A DNA stretch of 64,000 nt, from NCBI RefSeq assembly GCF_000271845.1, contig NZ_JH719395.1, positions 409,154 to 473,153 of the forward strand. The letters run 5' to 3'. The notes under the pieces were generated by a model. That model ran no database searches, was not told where the DNA came from, and saw nothing but the letters and a program-made list of their open reading frames with translations. This document shows, one piece after another, positions 28,962 to 38,554 of the stretch; position 1 is the first letter of the stretch; every line of letters begins with the position of its first letter. This DNA comes from Rhizobium leguminosarum bv. trifolii WSM2297 (GTDB taxonomy: Bacteria; Pseudomonadota; Alphaproteobacteria; Rhizobiales; Rhizobiaceae). Position numbers and translations under genes: made by a program.

Positions 28962-30284
28962 TTAGTGATCGCGCTTGCCGCTGCCGAAGGTGTAACCGGT
29001 CTCGACCGTGTTCTTGCCGAACTTGTCGCGCAGCTTGTCCATCGCCGCTTCGGCGGCCGCCCGCCGGCCCGATTGCCGGTCGATGAGATCGGGCGGATCG
29101 GCGCGGGCGGCATCGCCGAGATCGGTAACGCCGATGCCGAGCAGTCGGAACTTCGTGCCGTCGGTCTCCTTTTCCAGAAGCTCGAGCCCGATGCGAAAGA
29201 TCCGGTCGGCAAGCTGGGTCGGGTCTTCGAGCTTGCGGTTGCGCGTGCGCAGCTTGAAGTCGGCGGTCTTCATCTTCAGGACCACGGTCTGGCCGGCGAT
29301 GTCGTTTTTCTTCAGCCGCCAGGAGACCTTTTCCGAAAGGTTGCGCAGGATCGGCACCAGATCGTCATAACGTGAGATGTCGTCGAAGAAGGTCGTCTCT
29401 GATGAAACGCTCTTGGCCGCATCGTTGAGATGCACCTCACGGTCGTCGATCCCGCGCGACAGCCGGGCGAGCCGCTGGCCGATGCTGCCGTAGCGGCGCA
29501 TCAGGTCGTTTTCTTCCATCTGCTGCAACTGGCTGATGGTGCGGATGCCGTCCGCCTCCAGCGTCGCCGCAAAGGCCTTGCCGACGCCCCAGATCGTGGT
29601 GACCGGACGCGGCGCCAGGAACTCCACCGCTTCCTCACGGCCGATCACGGAAAAGCCGCGCGGTTTCTGCAGGTCCGAAGCGACCTTCGCGAGGAATTTG
29701 CAGTAGGAAAGCCCGACCGACACGCTGATGCCGATCTCCTTTTCGACCCGGCGGGCGAATTTGGCGAGGGTGCGGGCCGGTGGGTCGTGATGCAGCCTTT
29801 CGGTGCCGTCAAGCTCCAGGAAGGCCTCGTCGATCGACAGCGGCTGCACCAGCGGCGTCAGATCCTGCATCATGGCGCGCACCTGGCGCCCGACCCGGAC
29901 GTATTTTTCCATGTCGGGGCGGATGACGATCGCTTGCGGGCAGGCTTCCAGCGCCTTGAACATCGGCATTGCCGAACGCACGCCGTGGATGCGGGCGATA
30001 TAGCAGGCGGTGGAGACGACGCCGCGTTTGCCGCCGCCGATGATCACAGGCTTGTCGGCAAGTTCCGGATTGTCGCGTTTTTCGACGGCCGCGTAGAAGG
30101 CATCGCAATCGATATGCGCAAGCGTCAAAGCGTAGAGTTCGCGATGGCGCACCAGACGGGGGCTGCCGCAGGACACACAGCGGCGCGCCTCGCCCTTCTG
30201 CTCGGCAAGGCAGTCGCGACAGAAGCCGGGTGTCTTGTCGGGTGTGGGCGTCATCATGAGAACAAAGATTGAACGCCGGGACAT
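28962..30284 (-). CDS. dinB: DNA polymerase IV
   Basis: This Y-family translesion polymerase is 440 residues from this start. Catalytic motifs are [12 protein letters not shown] and SIDEAFLEL, followed by the [12 protein letters not shown] helix-hairpin region and a C-terminal little finger. An extra N-terminal CxxC pair set (FCRDC, CVSC) looks like a small zinc ribbon and is not in E. coli DinB. ATG 30284 has AAGG five bases ahead. ATG 30257 or 30254 (MMTPTP) is the alternative, because a LexA-type box lies between them. Confidence 0.94.
   Translation of the reverse strand: MSRRSIFVLMMTPTPDKTPGFCRDCLAEQKGEARRCVSCGSPRLVRHRELYALTLAHIDCDAFYAAVEKRDNPELADKPVIIGGGKRGVVSTACYIARIHGVRSAMPMFKALEACPQAIVIRPDMEKYVRVGRQVRAMMQDLTPLVQPLSIDEAFLELDGTERLHHDPPARTLAKFARRVEKEIGISVSVGLSYCKFLAKVASDLQKPRGFSVIGREEAVEFLAPRPVTTIWGVGKAFAATLEADGIRTISQLQQMEENDLMRRYGSIGQRLARLSRGIDDREVHLNDAAKSVSSETTFFDDISRYDDLVPILRNLSEKVSWRLKKNDIAGQTVVLKMKTADFKLRTRNRKLEDPTQLADRIFRIGLELLEKETDGTKFRLLGIGVTDLGDAARADPPDLIDRQSGRRAAAEAAMDKLRDKFGKNTVETGYTFGSGKRDH
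30260..30274 (-). promoter_or_regulatory. possible LexA (SOS) box at the dinB start
   Basis: The site reads GAAC-N7-GAAC on +, GTTC-N7-GTTC on -, the alphaproteobacterial SOS operator. dinB is a classic SOS gene, which supports it. The box falls within codons 4-9 of the longer reading frame and just before the MMTPTP start. Either the operator lies downstream of the promoter or the shorter start is the real one. Confidence 0.55.
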
Positions 30285-30385
30285 TACGCCTTAAGCTTCC
30301 GAGTCTCAAGAGAGGGCGGGAGCATTGCCTTTGGATAACGATTTTCGTTTCGAGCCGCTGGCAAGGCGCAAGGACACCCGCCGCC

Positions 30386-31051
30386 TCATGCGGCTGGAAC
30401 TGCGGGCGTGAAAGTGCCGGAATGAAAATGCGCCTGGATGAGCTCGGCCGCATGCGTCCAGTCGCTGACGCGGGTGATGTCGTCGGCGGCCGCCGGGGCG
30501 AAACGATGGACGGGCGAGTCGGGCATCAGGTGAATCAGCAGGCAATCGGCAACATATTCCCTGACGGAATGCAGATTGAGCGCCATATCATCGATGAAGA
30601 CGACAGGAAGGGAGCGGCTGGCATGCAAGGCGTGAACGATCGGCCCCTTGGGCTCTTCGCTGGCAAGCAGCGGAAAAAGCAGGCCCAGCCTGTCGAGCAG
30701 GCGGCGGCGCTGGTCCTGGAACCGCGGCTGCATGGCCGTCAGAAACAGGACATCGGCCTCCTGCGAAAGCCGGCCGAGCGTTTCGACGACGCGGTCGAGC
30801 GGGGTCTGCCACAGCTCCTGCGCCTCGAAGAATTCCTCGATCAGCCGGCTGACCCGCTGATCCTCGATCTCCGCGCCATCCGCCTGCGAGACGATATTGC
30901 CGTGCAGCCGGAACGAGCGCGGCAGGAACGCATGACCCTGGCTTTGAAGGAAAAGTTGGAACGGGCCGATGAATTGCAGCACGACATCGTCGACGTCGCA
31001 GACGATCAGCGGCCGTTCGCCGAGCCGGATATGCGAGATGTCGAATTCCAC
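30386..31051 (-). CDS. HAD-like hydrolase of unknown substrate
   Basis: This encodes 221 residues. The DxD motif is in IVCDVDDVVLQF near residue 20. A later VLFLTAMQ segment resembles HAD motif II, and PVVFIDDMALNLHSVREY is motif IV. No signal peptide is seen. The start is a GTG at 31051 (MEFDISHIRL). It lies two bases after the DUF3572 gene, so the two probably form one leftward unit. The substrate cannot be told from sequence. Confidence 0.82.
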   Translation of the reverse strand: MEFDISHIRLGERPLIVCDVDDVVLQFIGPFQLFLQSQGHAFLPRSFRLHGNIVSQADGAEIEDQRVSRLIEEFFEAQELWQTPLDRVVETLGRLSQEADVLFLTAMQPRFQDQRRRLLDRLGLLFPLLASEEPKGPIVHALHASRSLPVVFIDDMALNLHSVREYVADCLLIHLMPDSPVHRFAPAAADDITRVSDWTHAAELIQAHFHSGTFTPAVPAA

Positions 31052-31053
31052 GG

Positions 31054-31362
31054 TCAGTATTCTCCGGAATCGAGGCCGGGCGAGGAGAAATGCCGCCAGG
31101 CGGCGGTGACCGTTTCCGGGCTGATGCCGCTTGCCGCGCAGAAAACCATCGCCGTCGGTTCATGGTTCATCAGGAAATCCATCATGCCGGCGAGGAAGCC
31201 GGGATCGTTGACGGCGCTGCGCACCTGGCCTGGCGCCACGCCGGTGAGAGCGAGGAAGCGGCCGAACATCTCGGGATCGTCGGCAAGCCAGCCGAGCACG
31301 GCGATCGCGGTTGCGTGCGGGTCGGCGGCTGGTTGTTTCGAAGTCTTGAAGTTGCTTTGCAT
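31054..31362 (-). CDS. DUF3572 family protein
   Basis: This encodes a small cytosolic helical protein of 102 residues. The pattern ATAIAVLGWLADDPEMFGRFLALTG and FLMNHEPTAMVFCAASGISPETV is typical of DUF3572 from alphaproteobacteria. No function is known. It is divergent from divK, sharing a 132-bp promoter region. Confidence 0.85.
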   Translation of the reverse strand: MQSNFKTSKQPAADPHATAIAVLGWLADDPEMFGRFLALTGVAPGQVRSAVNDPGFLAGMMDFLMNHEPTAMVFCAASGISPETVTAAWRHFSSPGLDSGEY

Positions 31363-31494
31363 TTCGAGGGGTAAGTTACCTTTTCTTCAACCAAATACCG
31401 CTAGCGTGCGCTATCGGTTTCACGGAGCTATCGTCCGCATGTGCCTTTCTCATGGGACGAACCGCTGCGCGAACGGACGTAGGGACAGCTTGTC

Positions 31495-31866
31495 ATGCCC
31501 AAACAGGTGATGATTGTAGAAGATAACGAGCTCAACATGAAGCTCTTTCGCGACCTCATCGAGGCGTCTGGTTATACCACGATCCAGACCAGAAACGGCA
31601 TGGAGGCGCTCGATCTGGCGCGCAAGCATCGCCCCGACCTGATCCTGATGGATATCCAGCTTCCCGAGGTCTCCGGCCTGGAAGTGACGAAATGGCTGAA
31701 GGAAGACGACGAGCTGCACGTGATTCCCGTCATCGCCGTCACGGCTTTCGCGATGAAGGGCGACGAGGAGCGGATCCGCCAGGGCGGCTGCGAAGCCTAT
31801 GTTTCCAAGCCGATCTCGGTCCCGAAATTCATCGAGACGATCAAGACCTATCTCGGCGATGCCTGA
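31495..31866 (+). CDS. divK: cell-cycle response regulator DivK
   Basis: This is a single receiver domain of 123 residues with phospho-acceptor D53 in [16 protein letters not shown], acidic pocket D10 and K around position 106 (VSKPISV). In Caulobacter and rhizobia DivK controls CtrA through DivJ/PleC-type kinases. It is followed 18 bases later by pleD, the arrangement known from these bacteria, which supports the DivK assignment over a generic CheY. Confidence 0.92.
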   Translation: MPKQVMIVEDNELNMKLFRDLIEASGYTTIQTRNGMEALDLARKHRPDLILMDIQLPEVSGLEVTKWLKEDDELHVIPVIAVTAFAMKGDEERIRQGGCEAYVSKPISVPKFIETIKTYLGDA

Positions 31867-31884
31867 CGCATCGGAAAGACAGCT

Positions 31885-33258
31885 ATGACTGCGCGAATAC
31901 TGGTGGTTGACGATATTCCGGCCAATGTGAAGCTGCTCGAAGCGCGGCTGCTCGCGGAGTATTTCGACGTGATGACCGCAGCCGACGGCTACACGGCGCT
32001 GGCGATCTGCGAGCGCAACCAGGTCGATCTCATCCTGCTCGACATCATGATGCCCGGCATCGACGGTTTCGAGGTCTGCGAGCGGCTGAAGGCCAGCCGC
32101 AAAACCGCCCATATTCCTGTCGTCATGGTCACAGCACTTGATCAGCCGGCCGATCGCGTACGTGGCCTGAAGGCCGGCGCCGACGATTTCCTCACCAAGC
32201 CGGTCAACGATCTTCAGCTGATCTCACGGGTGAAGAGCCTGCTGCGGCTGAAGACGTTGAGCGATGAGCTGCGCATCCGCGCCGATACCGCCCATACGAT
32301 GGGCATCGACGATCTCATGCGGGCAGGCGAGGGTCGCATCGACGAGACCGGTCAGATCCTGCTCGTCGACGGCCGCGCCAATTCACAGGAGCGCATCATC
32401 AAGGCGCTGAAGCCCGTCGCCGACGTGCTTGCCCTTTCCGATCCGCAGGCCGCACTCTTCGAGGCGGCCGAAAGCGCCTTTGATCTCGTCATCGTCAACG
32501 CCAACTTCGACGATTACGATCCGCTGCGCCTCTGCTCGCAGCTGCGCTCGCTGGAGCGCACGCGCTTCCTGCCGATTCTGATCATCACCGAGCAGGGCGC
32601 TGACGAGATGGTCGTGCGCGCGCTCGATCTCGGCGTCAACGACTACATCGTCCGCCCGGTCGATCCCAACGAGCTGGTTGCCCGCAGCCTGACGCAGATC
32701 CGTCGCAAGCGCTGCAACGACCGGTTGCGCGCCAGCGTCAAGCAGACGATCGAGCTTGCCGTGACCGATCCGCTGACCGGCCTTTATAACCGGCGCTATC
32801 TCGATAATCACTTGAACGTGCTCTTCAACCGTTCGATGGCGCGGGGCCGGCCGCTTTCGGTGCTGATCACCGATATCGACCGCTTCAAGCAGGTGAACGA
32901 CAGCTATGGCCATGACGGCGGCGACGAAGTGCTGCGGGAATTTGCCAATCGCGTCCGCTCGACCATTCGCGGCGCCGATCTCGCTTGCCGCTACGGCGGG
33001 GAAGAATTCGTCGTCGTCATGCCGGATACCTCGCCGGAAATTGCCGCCGCTGTCGCCGAGCGCCTGCGCGCCGCCGTCGAAAACGCGCCCTTCAGGCTGA
33101 AACACGCGGGGGAGGCGCTGAACGTCACGGCTTCCTTCGGCATCGCCTCGCGCATCGGCTCGGTGCTGACCCCGGATCAGCTGATGAAGCAGGCCGATCT
33201 CGCCCTTTACGAGGCCAAGAATACCGGCCGCAACCGCGTGGTCGCCGCAGCCGCTTGA
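31885..33258 (+). CDS. pleD: diguanylate cyclase response regulator PleD
   Basis: This protein makes c-di-GMP and controls polar development. It is 457 residues. Receiver 1 has D53 in LILLDIMMPGIDGFEV. Receiver 2 (about 150-285) is degenerate, with Asn at the phospho-site (VIVNAN). The cyclase domain has GGEEF at 371-375. An RxxD inhibitory site (R362-D365) lies five residues before it, so product inhibition is expected. It is likely co-transcribed with divK. Confidence 0.94.
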   Translation: MTARILVVDDIPANVKLLEARLLAEYFDVMTAADGYTALAICERNQVDLILLDIMMPGIDGFEVCERLKASRKTAHIPVVMVTALDQPADRVRGLKAGADDFLTKPVNDLQLISRVKSLLRLKTLSDELRIRADTAHTMGIDDLMRAGEGRIDETGQILLVDGRANSQERIIKALKPVADVLALSDPQAALFEAAESAFDLVIVNANFDDYDPLRLCSQLRSLERTRFLPILIITEQGADEMVVRALDLGVNDYIVRPVDPNELVARSLTQIRRKRCNDRLRASVKQTIELAVTDPLTGLYNRRYLDNHLNVLFNRSMARGRPLSVLITDIDRFKQVNDSYGHDGGDEVLREFANRVRSTIRGADLACRYGGEEFVVVMPDTSPEIAAAVAERLRAAVENAPFRLKHAGEALNVTASFGIASRIGSVLTPDQLMKQADLALYEAKNTGRNRVVAAAA

Positions 33259-33721
33259 CGAATCACTTTGGTGCCATAGGCGCCATTTGCGGGTTTTCCA
33301 CTGCGGTAAGCGAATTATTACCGATCTTTAATCTTCGCCTGAGCGATGCGGAGCGAAAATTTTGCAATTCAATAGCCCAAAAATCGACTTTCGCCGTTGC
33401 TGCCCATCTGCCGCAGCGCGATAGTGTTGAGGGTGTCGGGGCCTTCGCTCCAGATGAAATAGAGACTATAAAGAGCGCCTGCCGCCTGCAGGCTCAAATA
33501 GAGTGCGGCGACGTCACCTCACGTAAGGGTAGGGGAGGCGCAAGTTGTTAAGTTATAGTGTCGAATTTCTTGGAGTGGTCAGACATTAGGCTTCAGGCCC
33601 AAGCAGAGCCGACAAATCTTTATATGTCCCAAAATTGGACTTTTAACCATAGAATCACACTCGTAAAATTCACCATTAAGAATTTGTTGATTTTCTTTCA
33701 TTTCTGCGCAAATTATCGGCT

Positions 33722-33911
33722 CATAAGAGAAGCGCTCCCGCTGAGGAGTTGTCGATACCCCATGATGCTCAGGTCCGCCGCATCTCCTGGGTCGTGGGGT
33801 CGGTCGGCTAGTAGGCAAGTTATAGCGGTTCCTCGTGCCGTTTTGCATGCTGGCCGACCCCCTTTCAAGAAAACGCCGCCACTTCCCGAAGATGGAAGGG
33901 CGGCGTTTTTC
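33722..33911 (+). ncRNA. candidate structured RNA ending in a strong terminator
   Basis: Between pleD and rpmG, 33259-34007 has no convincing gene and is AT-richer than its surroundings. A possible -35 TTGATT (33687-33692) precedes a stretch with a small stem (GATGC/GCATC). A 13-bp stem with some G-U pairs (33796-33808 with 33849-33861) follows. The run ends in a strong intrinsic terminator at 33870-33911. This is the layout of an independent small RNA. I do not recognise the family. Confidence 0.4.
33870..33911 (+). terminator. intrinsic terminator
   Basis: An 11-bp stem (AAAACGCCGCC/GGCGGCGTTTT) is continued by CTTCC/GGAAG inside and followed by five Ts. It is about 610 bases past pleD, so it more likely ends a separate transcript than the divK-pleD mRNA. 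Confidence 0.8.
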
Positions 33912-33952
33912 TGTTTGCGCTGTCATTTTTAAATGGGGTCAATTCAGGCAAT

Positions 33953-33985
33953 AAAAAACGCGCAACCCGAGGGCGCGCGCTTTTT
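33953..33985 (-). terminator. terminator of rpmG
   Basis: On the minus strand a GC-rich stem (AAAAGCGCGC with GCGCGTTTT, one bulge) begins 22 bases after the rpmG stop and runs into six Ts. Confidence 0.7.
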
Positions 33986-34007
33986 GCGAAATCCTGAGAA
34001 CAAGCGA

Positions 34008-34175
34008 TTACTTGATCTTGGTTTCCTTGAACTCGACATGCTTCTTAGCAACCGGGTCGTACTTCGTCTTCGTCATCTTGTCCGTCATCGTACGGCTGTT
34101 TTTCGTCGTGACGTAGAAGAAACCGGTGTCGGCTGTCGACAGCAGCTTGATCTTGATTGTTGTAGCCTTGGCCAT
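34008..34175 (-). CDS. rpmG: 50S ribosomal protein L33
   Basis: This is a 55-residue large-subunit ribosomal protein, full length, reading [20 protein letters not shown] and ending [10 protein letters not shown]. The zinc-binding cysteines of the C+ form are absent, so it is the zinc-independent type. The ATG at 34175 has AGGCAGG about 6 bases ahead. The frame is open further upstream but that is not L33. Confidence 0.96.
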   Translation of the reverse strand: MAKATTIKIKLLSTADTGFFYVTTKNSRTMTDKMTKTKYDPVAKKHVEFKETKIK

Positions 34176-34267
34176 GGTCGTCCTGCCTTTAAGAAAATGA
34201 AAGCCGTGGAAGCCGGATGGGCTCCACGGCAAATTCTGGCGCGAAACTACGAATCCCGCCCGAAAAG

Positions 34268-35452
34268 TCAAGTCCGTTTTCGAATGAACATCAGTCTGAT
34301 CCCGGAAAGTAGGGCGTAAAGACCGAAGAAAGCGGCAATCGCCCAGGCAAACCCGTTATTTCCGGCGACATCGATCGCCGCACCGATCGCCTGCGGCCCG
34401 GCCACGGTCCCCATCGCATAACAGAAGACGAAGGCGGCATTGGCCGCCGCAAGGTCGGAGCCGGTCAGCCGCGAGCCGAGATGGCTGAGGCCGACCGTAT
34501 AAAGGCCGGAGACGCAGCCGCCCCAGAAAAGCAGCAGCCCGGCCATCAGCAGCCAGTTGTCGACCAGCAGCGGCAGCATCATCGAGCCGACGAAGCCCAT
34601 CAGCGCCATGCCGGCCAGAAGCGGCCGCTTGTCGGGGATGCGGTCGGAGAGCAGACCGAGCGGGATCTGGAAGATGACATTGCCGACGCCCATCATGGTG
34701 AGCAGAAGGGCTGCCTGCGATTCGGTGAAATGGGCGCGCACCGCAAAGATCGGGAAAAGCGAAAGCCCGCCCGCTTCGACTGCGCCGAAGATGAAGACCG
34801 CCGCCGTCGCCGTCGGCACGAGAAAGACGTAGCGCATGAAATGCAGCTCCGGTTTTTCCTCGAGTATTGGGCTCTCGTCGCGGGCGATGAAGATCGGAAT
34901 GGCGGCAAGCAGGATGGCACAGGCGCCGATCAGGAAGGGGAAGATGCCGTCGCTGCCGAGGATCGAAAACAGCAGCGGCCCGGCCGCGAAGCCAAGGGAA
35001 AGCACCGTCGCATAGATGCCGAGCACGAAGCCGCGTTTGGACGGCGGCGAGGCGGCGTTGATCCAGAATTCGGAGAGGATGAACAGCGTCGTCGTTGCGC
35101 CATGGAAGGCGAAACGCAGCGGAAACCACATCCAGAAATCCTCGGCATAATAGAAACCGAGTGCGCTCAGCGCCGAAATCAGCACCGCCCAGAGCATTGT
35201 CGGCGCAACGCCGTATTTATGCGCGAGCTTGGTGGTGATGGGCGCGGCCGCCATCGCCGCGACGCCGGCCATTGCCGTGTTCAGCCCGATCAGGGTGGAC
35301 GAGATGCCGCGTTTTTCCAGGATGATGCTGAGAAGCGGGAGTCCGAGGCCGATTGCTATGCCGACGGCTGATATGGACGAGATGGCTGCCACCAGAGAAG
35401 GCCAATGGATTTCCTCGACATCGCCCGGTGTGCCGTTTCTCGGCTGAGACAT
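34268..35452 (-). CDS. MFS transporter
   Basis: This is an inner-membrane carrier of 394 residues with about 12 membrane segments. The loop between helices 2 and 3 and the [16 protein letters not shown] loop between helices 8 and 9 have MFS character. The substrate cannot be predicted. It is upstream of rpmG on the same strand with a 92-base gap. The 256 bases before its start (35453-35708) hold nothing I recognise. Confidence 0.88.
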   Translation of the reverse strand: MSQPRNGTPGDVEEIHWPSLVAAISSISAVGIAIGLGLPLLSIILEKRGISSTLIGLNTAMAGVAAMAAAPITTKLAHKYGVAPTMLWAVLISALSALGFYYAEDFWMWFPLRFAFHGATTTLFILSEFWINAASPPSKRGFVLGIYATVLSLGFAAGPLLFSILGSDGIFPFLIGACAILLAAIPIFIARDESPILEEKPELHFMRYVFLVPTATAAVFIFGAVEAGGLSLFPIFAVRAHFTESQAALLLTMMGVGNVIFQIPLGLLSDRIPDKRPLLAGMALMGFVGSMMLPLLVDNWLLMAGLLLFWGGCVSGLYTVGLSHLGSRLTGSDLAAANAAFVFCYAMGTVAGPQAIGAAIDVAGNNGFAWAIAAFFGLYALLSGIRLMFIRKRT

Positions 35453-35708
35453 TTATCCATCCTTAGAAAGCTGCGCGAGCGAATCGGCCGGTTCCGTCAG
35501 ATAGATAGACACGGACGTGCCAAATCCGGGTGACGGATGCCGCTTCGCAATATTTCCGATGTGAGTGACCATCTGCGGAATGTAAAGCCCGTTCGGCCAA
35601 GAAATGCTTACCATGTCGGGTCGTTGAGGATCGTCGGCTGCCGCATTCGGGTGGTGGTCGGTGGAGCGCTGGCACTACACGTTAAATATGTCTGGAAGGT
35701 GAAAGCGA

Positions 35709-36161
35709 TCAATCCGGGCGTCCGGGGAGGTCATAATCGTCAGGATCGTCACTCTCGCCGCCGAAACCGTGCATGCGCAGCGCCCATTGCAGGCCGATGA
35801 CGCCGCCCTTGATCGGCTGGATCGAGGCAAGGGCGGTGATGACGGTGATCGGCGCCCAGATGGCAATATGCGCCCACACCGGCAGCACGAAGGTCATGTC
35901 GGTCAGCATATAGCCGCCGACCACGACGTGGCCGAGAACGAGGATGACGATATAGGGCGGCAGGTCGTCGGCCCGTTGGTGATGCATCGCCTCGCCGCAG
36001 GCCGCGCAATGATCGACCGGCTTCAGGAAGGCCCGAAACAGCTTGCCGCTGCCGCAGGCCGGGCAGCGGTTCATCAGCCCGCGCAGGATTGAGCGTCCCA
36101 GCGGGCGCTCGACCTCGGGCGCATCCCCGTAGCGGACGGCCGGATCGGTCGGTGTGCTCAT
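35709..36161 (-). CDS. DUF983 family membrane protein
   Basis: This encodes 150 residues. Two CxxC pairs (C33/C36 and C52/C55) form a probable zinc ribbon. Two membrane helices follow at about 68-90 and 95-115. The function of DUF983 is unknown. I chose the ATG at 36161 (MSTPTDP), with GAAGAGGAA ahead. It lies 19 bases after rnr and is probably co-transcribed with it. Confidence 0.87.
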   Translation of the reverse strand: MSTPTDPAVRYGDAPEVERPLGRSILRGLMNRCPACGSGKLFRAFLKPVDHCAACGEAMHHQRADDLPPYIVILVLGHVVVGGYMLTDMTFVLPVWAHIAIWAPITVITALASIQPIKGGVIGLQWALRMHGFGGESDDPDDYDLPGRPD

Positions 36162-36180
36162 CGCATGTTCCTCTTCGGAG

Positions 36181-38553
36181 CTAGCGCCGCCCGCGCGGCG
36201 GCCTCGTTCCGGGCTTCTTGCGGACCTGGCCTCTTTCGCGGCGGCCGGCTTTGTGGAAGGAGCGCACCGCCGCCGGCATCTCGCGCCCTTCGCTGACCAT
36301 TTCGAAACGCAGCGCGCCGGCAAGCGGGATCGCCTCGGCAAGCTTCACCGTGACATTGTCGCCAAGGCGGTAGCCGAGCCCCGTTCTTTCACCCGAGAGC
36401 GCCTGATGCGCCTCGTCATAGATGAAATAGTCGGTGCCGAGTGTAGATATGGGGACGAAACCGTCGGCGCCATAGTCCGGCAGGGAGACAAAAAGCCCTG
36501 ATTTCGTAACACCCGAGACGCGCCCGGCAAATTCCTCGCCGACGCGCCCGGCAAGGTGATGGGCGATCAGCCGGTCGACCGTCTCACGTTCGGCCGCCAT
36601 CGCCCGGCGCTCGAAGGTCGAGATTTCGGCGGCGATATCGTCGAGCGTGCCTTCTTCCTCGGGCGTGATGCCGCCTTCGCCGAAGCCGAGCGAGCCGACG
36701 AGGGCGCGATGCACGATGAGATCGGCGTAACGGCGGATCGGCGAGGTGAAATGCGCGTATTTCATCAGGTTGAGGCCGAAATGGCCGATATTCTCCGGGC
36801 TGTAGATTGCCTGGCTCTGCGAACGCAGCACCATCTCGTTGACCATGGTCTGGTGCGGCGTTCCGTCGGCCTTCGCCAGTATGCCGTTGAAGTTGTTGGC
36901 GCGCATGTTGCCGCCCTTGGCAAGCGGGATGCCGAGTGTGGCCAGGAACTCGCGCAGGATTTCCTGCTTGGCAAGCGTCGGGCCGTCATGGATGCGGTAG
37001 ATCAGCGGCTGGCGTCTCTTTTCCAGCGTCTCGGCGGCTGAGACGTTGGCCTGGATCATCATCTCTTCGATCAGCTTGTGCGCATTGAGCCGCGGCGGCA
37101 CGTGGACCCGGTCGACCGTGCCGTCGGGTTTCAGCAGGATCTTGCGCTCCGGCATGTCGAGCTCCAGCGGCTGGCGCCGGTCGCGTCCGCGCTTCATCAC
37201 CTCATAGGCGTGCCAGAGCGGCTTCAGGATCGGCTCGAGCATCGGTCCGGTCCGATCGTCCGGCTTGCCGTCGATCGCTGCCTGCGCCTGCTGATAGGAG
37301 AGCTTGGCCGCGCTCTTCATCATGACGCGGTGAAAGGTGTGGCCGATCTTGCGGCCTTCCCCTGAAAAGCTCATGCGCACGGCAAGCGCCGGGCGGTCGA
37401 CGCCTTCCTTCAGCGAACAGAGATCGTTGGAGATGCTCTCCGGCAGCATCGGCACGACGCGATCCGGGAAATAGACCGAGTTGCCGCGTTTCAGCGCTTC
37501 GCGGTCGAGCGGCGACTTGGGACGGACATACCAGGAGACGTCGGCAATGGCGACCGTGACGATGACGCCGCCGGGATTGTCGGGCGAGGGGTCGAGTTCG
37601 GCATAAACAGCGTCGTCGTGGTCTTTGGCATCGGCCGGATCGATGGTGATCAGCGGCACGTCGCGCCAGTCCTCGCGATGCGACATCGTTGCGGGCTTTG
37701 CGTCCTCGGCCTCGGCAATGACGGCGGGCGGGAAGACATGCGGAATGCCGTGCGCATGGATGGCGATCATTGAGATCGCCTTTTCAGAGGCGACGGATCC
37801 GACGACGGAAAGCACCTTGGCGCGCGGCAGGCCGAAACGGCCGAGACGGGCGATTTCGACTTCGACCAGATCGCCGTCCGCAGCGCCGCCGGTGAAGTCG
37901 GGATCGATCACCATTTCCTCGCCGCGCCGCTCGATCGGCAACAGCCGCCCACCGCCGCCGGGGGCGGTGCGGAAAACGCCCATCGAGGCGCCGCGGCGCC
38001 TGTCGATCACCTTGATGATCCGCGCCGTATAGGCCGGTCCGCCGCGATCGACGGCCGGGAAGATCTTTGCCAGGATGCGATCGCCGAGGCCCGCGACGGG
38101 CGCCTTGCCCTTGCCCTGGCGGCCTGCAGGCGATTGCTGCCGAATGGCGACGGCAGGGGCGACGCCCTGGTCCTCCGGCCATTCCGCCGGCCGGCCGATC
38201 AGATCGCCGTCCTTGTCGCGCGTGGTGATGTCGAGAACGGTGACCGGCGGCAGCGCGCCGGGACGGATCAGCGACTTGCGGGTCTTCTGCAGCATGCCTT
38301 CCTGCTCGAGCTCCTGCAGCATGTGCTTGAGCTCGACGCGGTTGTCGCCCTTCAGGCCGAAAGCCTTGGCGAGTTCGCGTTTGGACGCTTTCTGAGGATG
38401 ATCGGCGATGAAGCGCAGGATCACCTCACGCGAGGGCAGCGCCCCGTGGACGATGTTCAGCGGCTCGACGGCGGGAGCATCCTTGCCGGTGCGGCCGATC
38501 TTGCCAGGACGTTTGCCCGCAGGGTTCGTTCTGTCGCGCGGTATTCTGCTCAC
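36181..38553 (-). CDS. rnr: ribonuclease R
   Basis: This 3'-5' exoribonuclease (RNB family) degrades structured RNA. It is 790 residues. An N-terminal winged-helix region (about 40-95) and cold-shock domains precede the RNB domain. Catalytic aspartates are in ITIDPADAKDHDDAVY. A C-terminal S1 domain (EEFAGRVSGVTKSGLFVSL) and a basic tail follow. The start is a GTG at 38553, one base after the topA stop, so translation is coupled. Confidence 0.95.
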   Translation of the reverse strand: MSRIPRDRTNPAGKRPGKIGRTGKDAPAVEPLNIVHGALPSREVILRFIADHPQKASKRELAKAFGLKGDNRVELKHMLQELEQEGMLQKTRKSLIRPGALPPVTVLDITTRDKDGDLIGRPAEWPEDQGVAPAVAIRQQSPAGRQGKGKAPVAGLGDRILAKIFPAVDRGGPAYTARIIKVIDRRRGASMGVFRTAPGGGGRLLPIERRGEEMVIDPDFTGGAADGDLVEVEIARLGRFGLPRAKVLSVVGSVASEKAISMIAIHAHGIPHVFPPAVIAEAEDAKPATMSHREDWRDVPLITIDPADAKDHDDAVYAELDPSPDNPGGVIVTVAIADVSWYVRPKSPLDREALKRGNSVYFPDRVVPMLPESISNDLCSLKEGVDRPALAVRMSFSGEGRKIGHTFHRVMMKSAAKLSYQQAQAAIDGKPDDRTGPMLEPILKPLWHAYEVMKRGRDRRQPLELDMPERKILLKPDGTVDRVHVPPRLNAHKLIEEMMIQANVSAAETLEKRRQPLIYRIHDGPTLAKQEILREFLATLGIPLAKGGNMRANNFNGILAKADGTPHQTMVNEMVLRSQSQAIYSPENIGHFGLNLMKYAHFTSPIRRYADLIVHRALVGSLGFGEGGITPEEEGTLDDIAAEISTFERRAMAAERETVDRLIAHHLAGRVGEEFAGRVSGVTKSGLFVSLPDYGADGFVPISTLGTDYFIYDEAHQALSGERTGLGYRLGDNVTVKLAEAIPLAGALRFEMVSEGREMPAAVRSFHKAGRRERGQVRKKPGTRPPRGRR

Positions 38554-38554
38554 G

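Noticed and set aside
31367..31494. CtrA binding site in the divK promoter
   Set aside because: I looked for TTAA-N7-TTAA and found no match with correct spacing here or after pleD.
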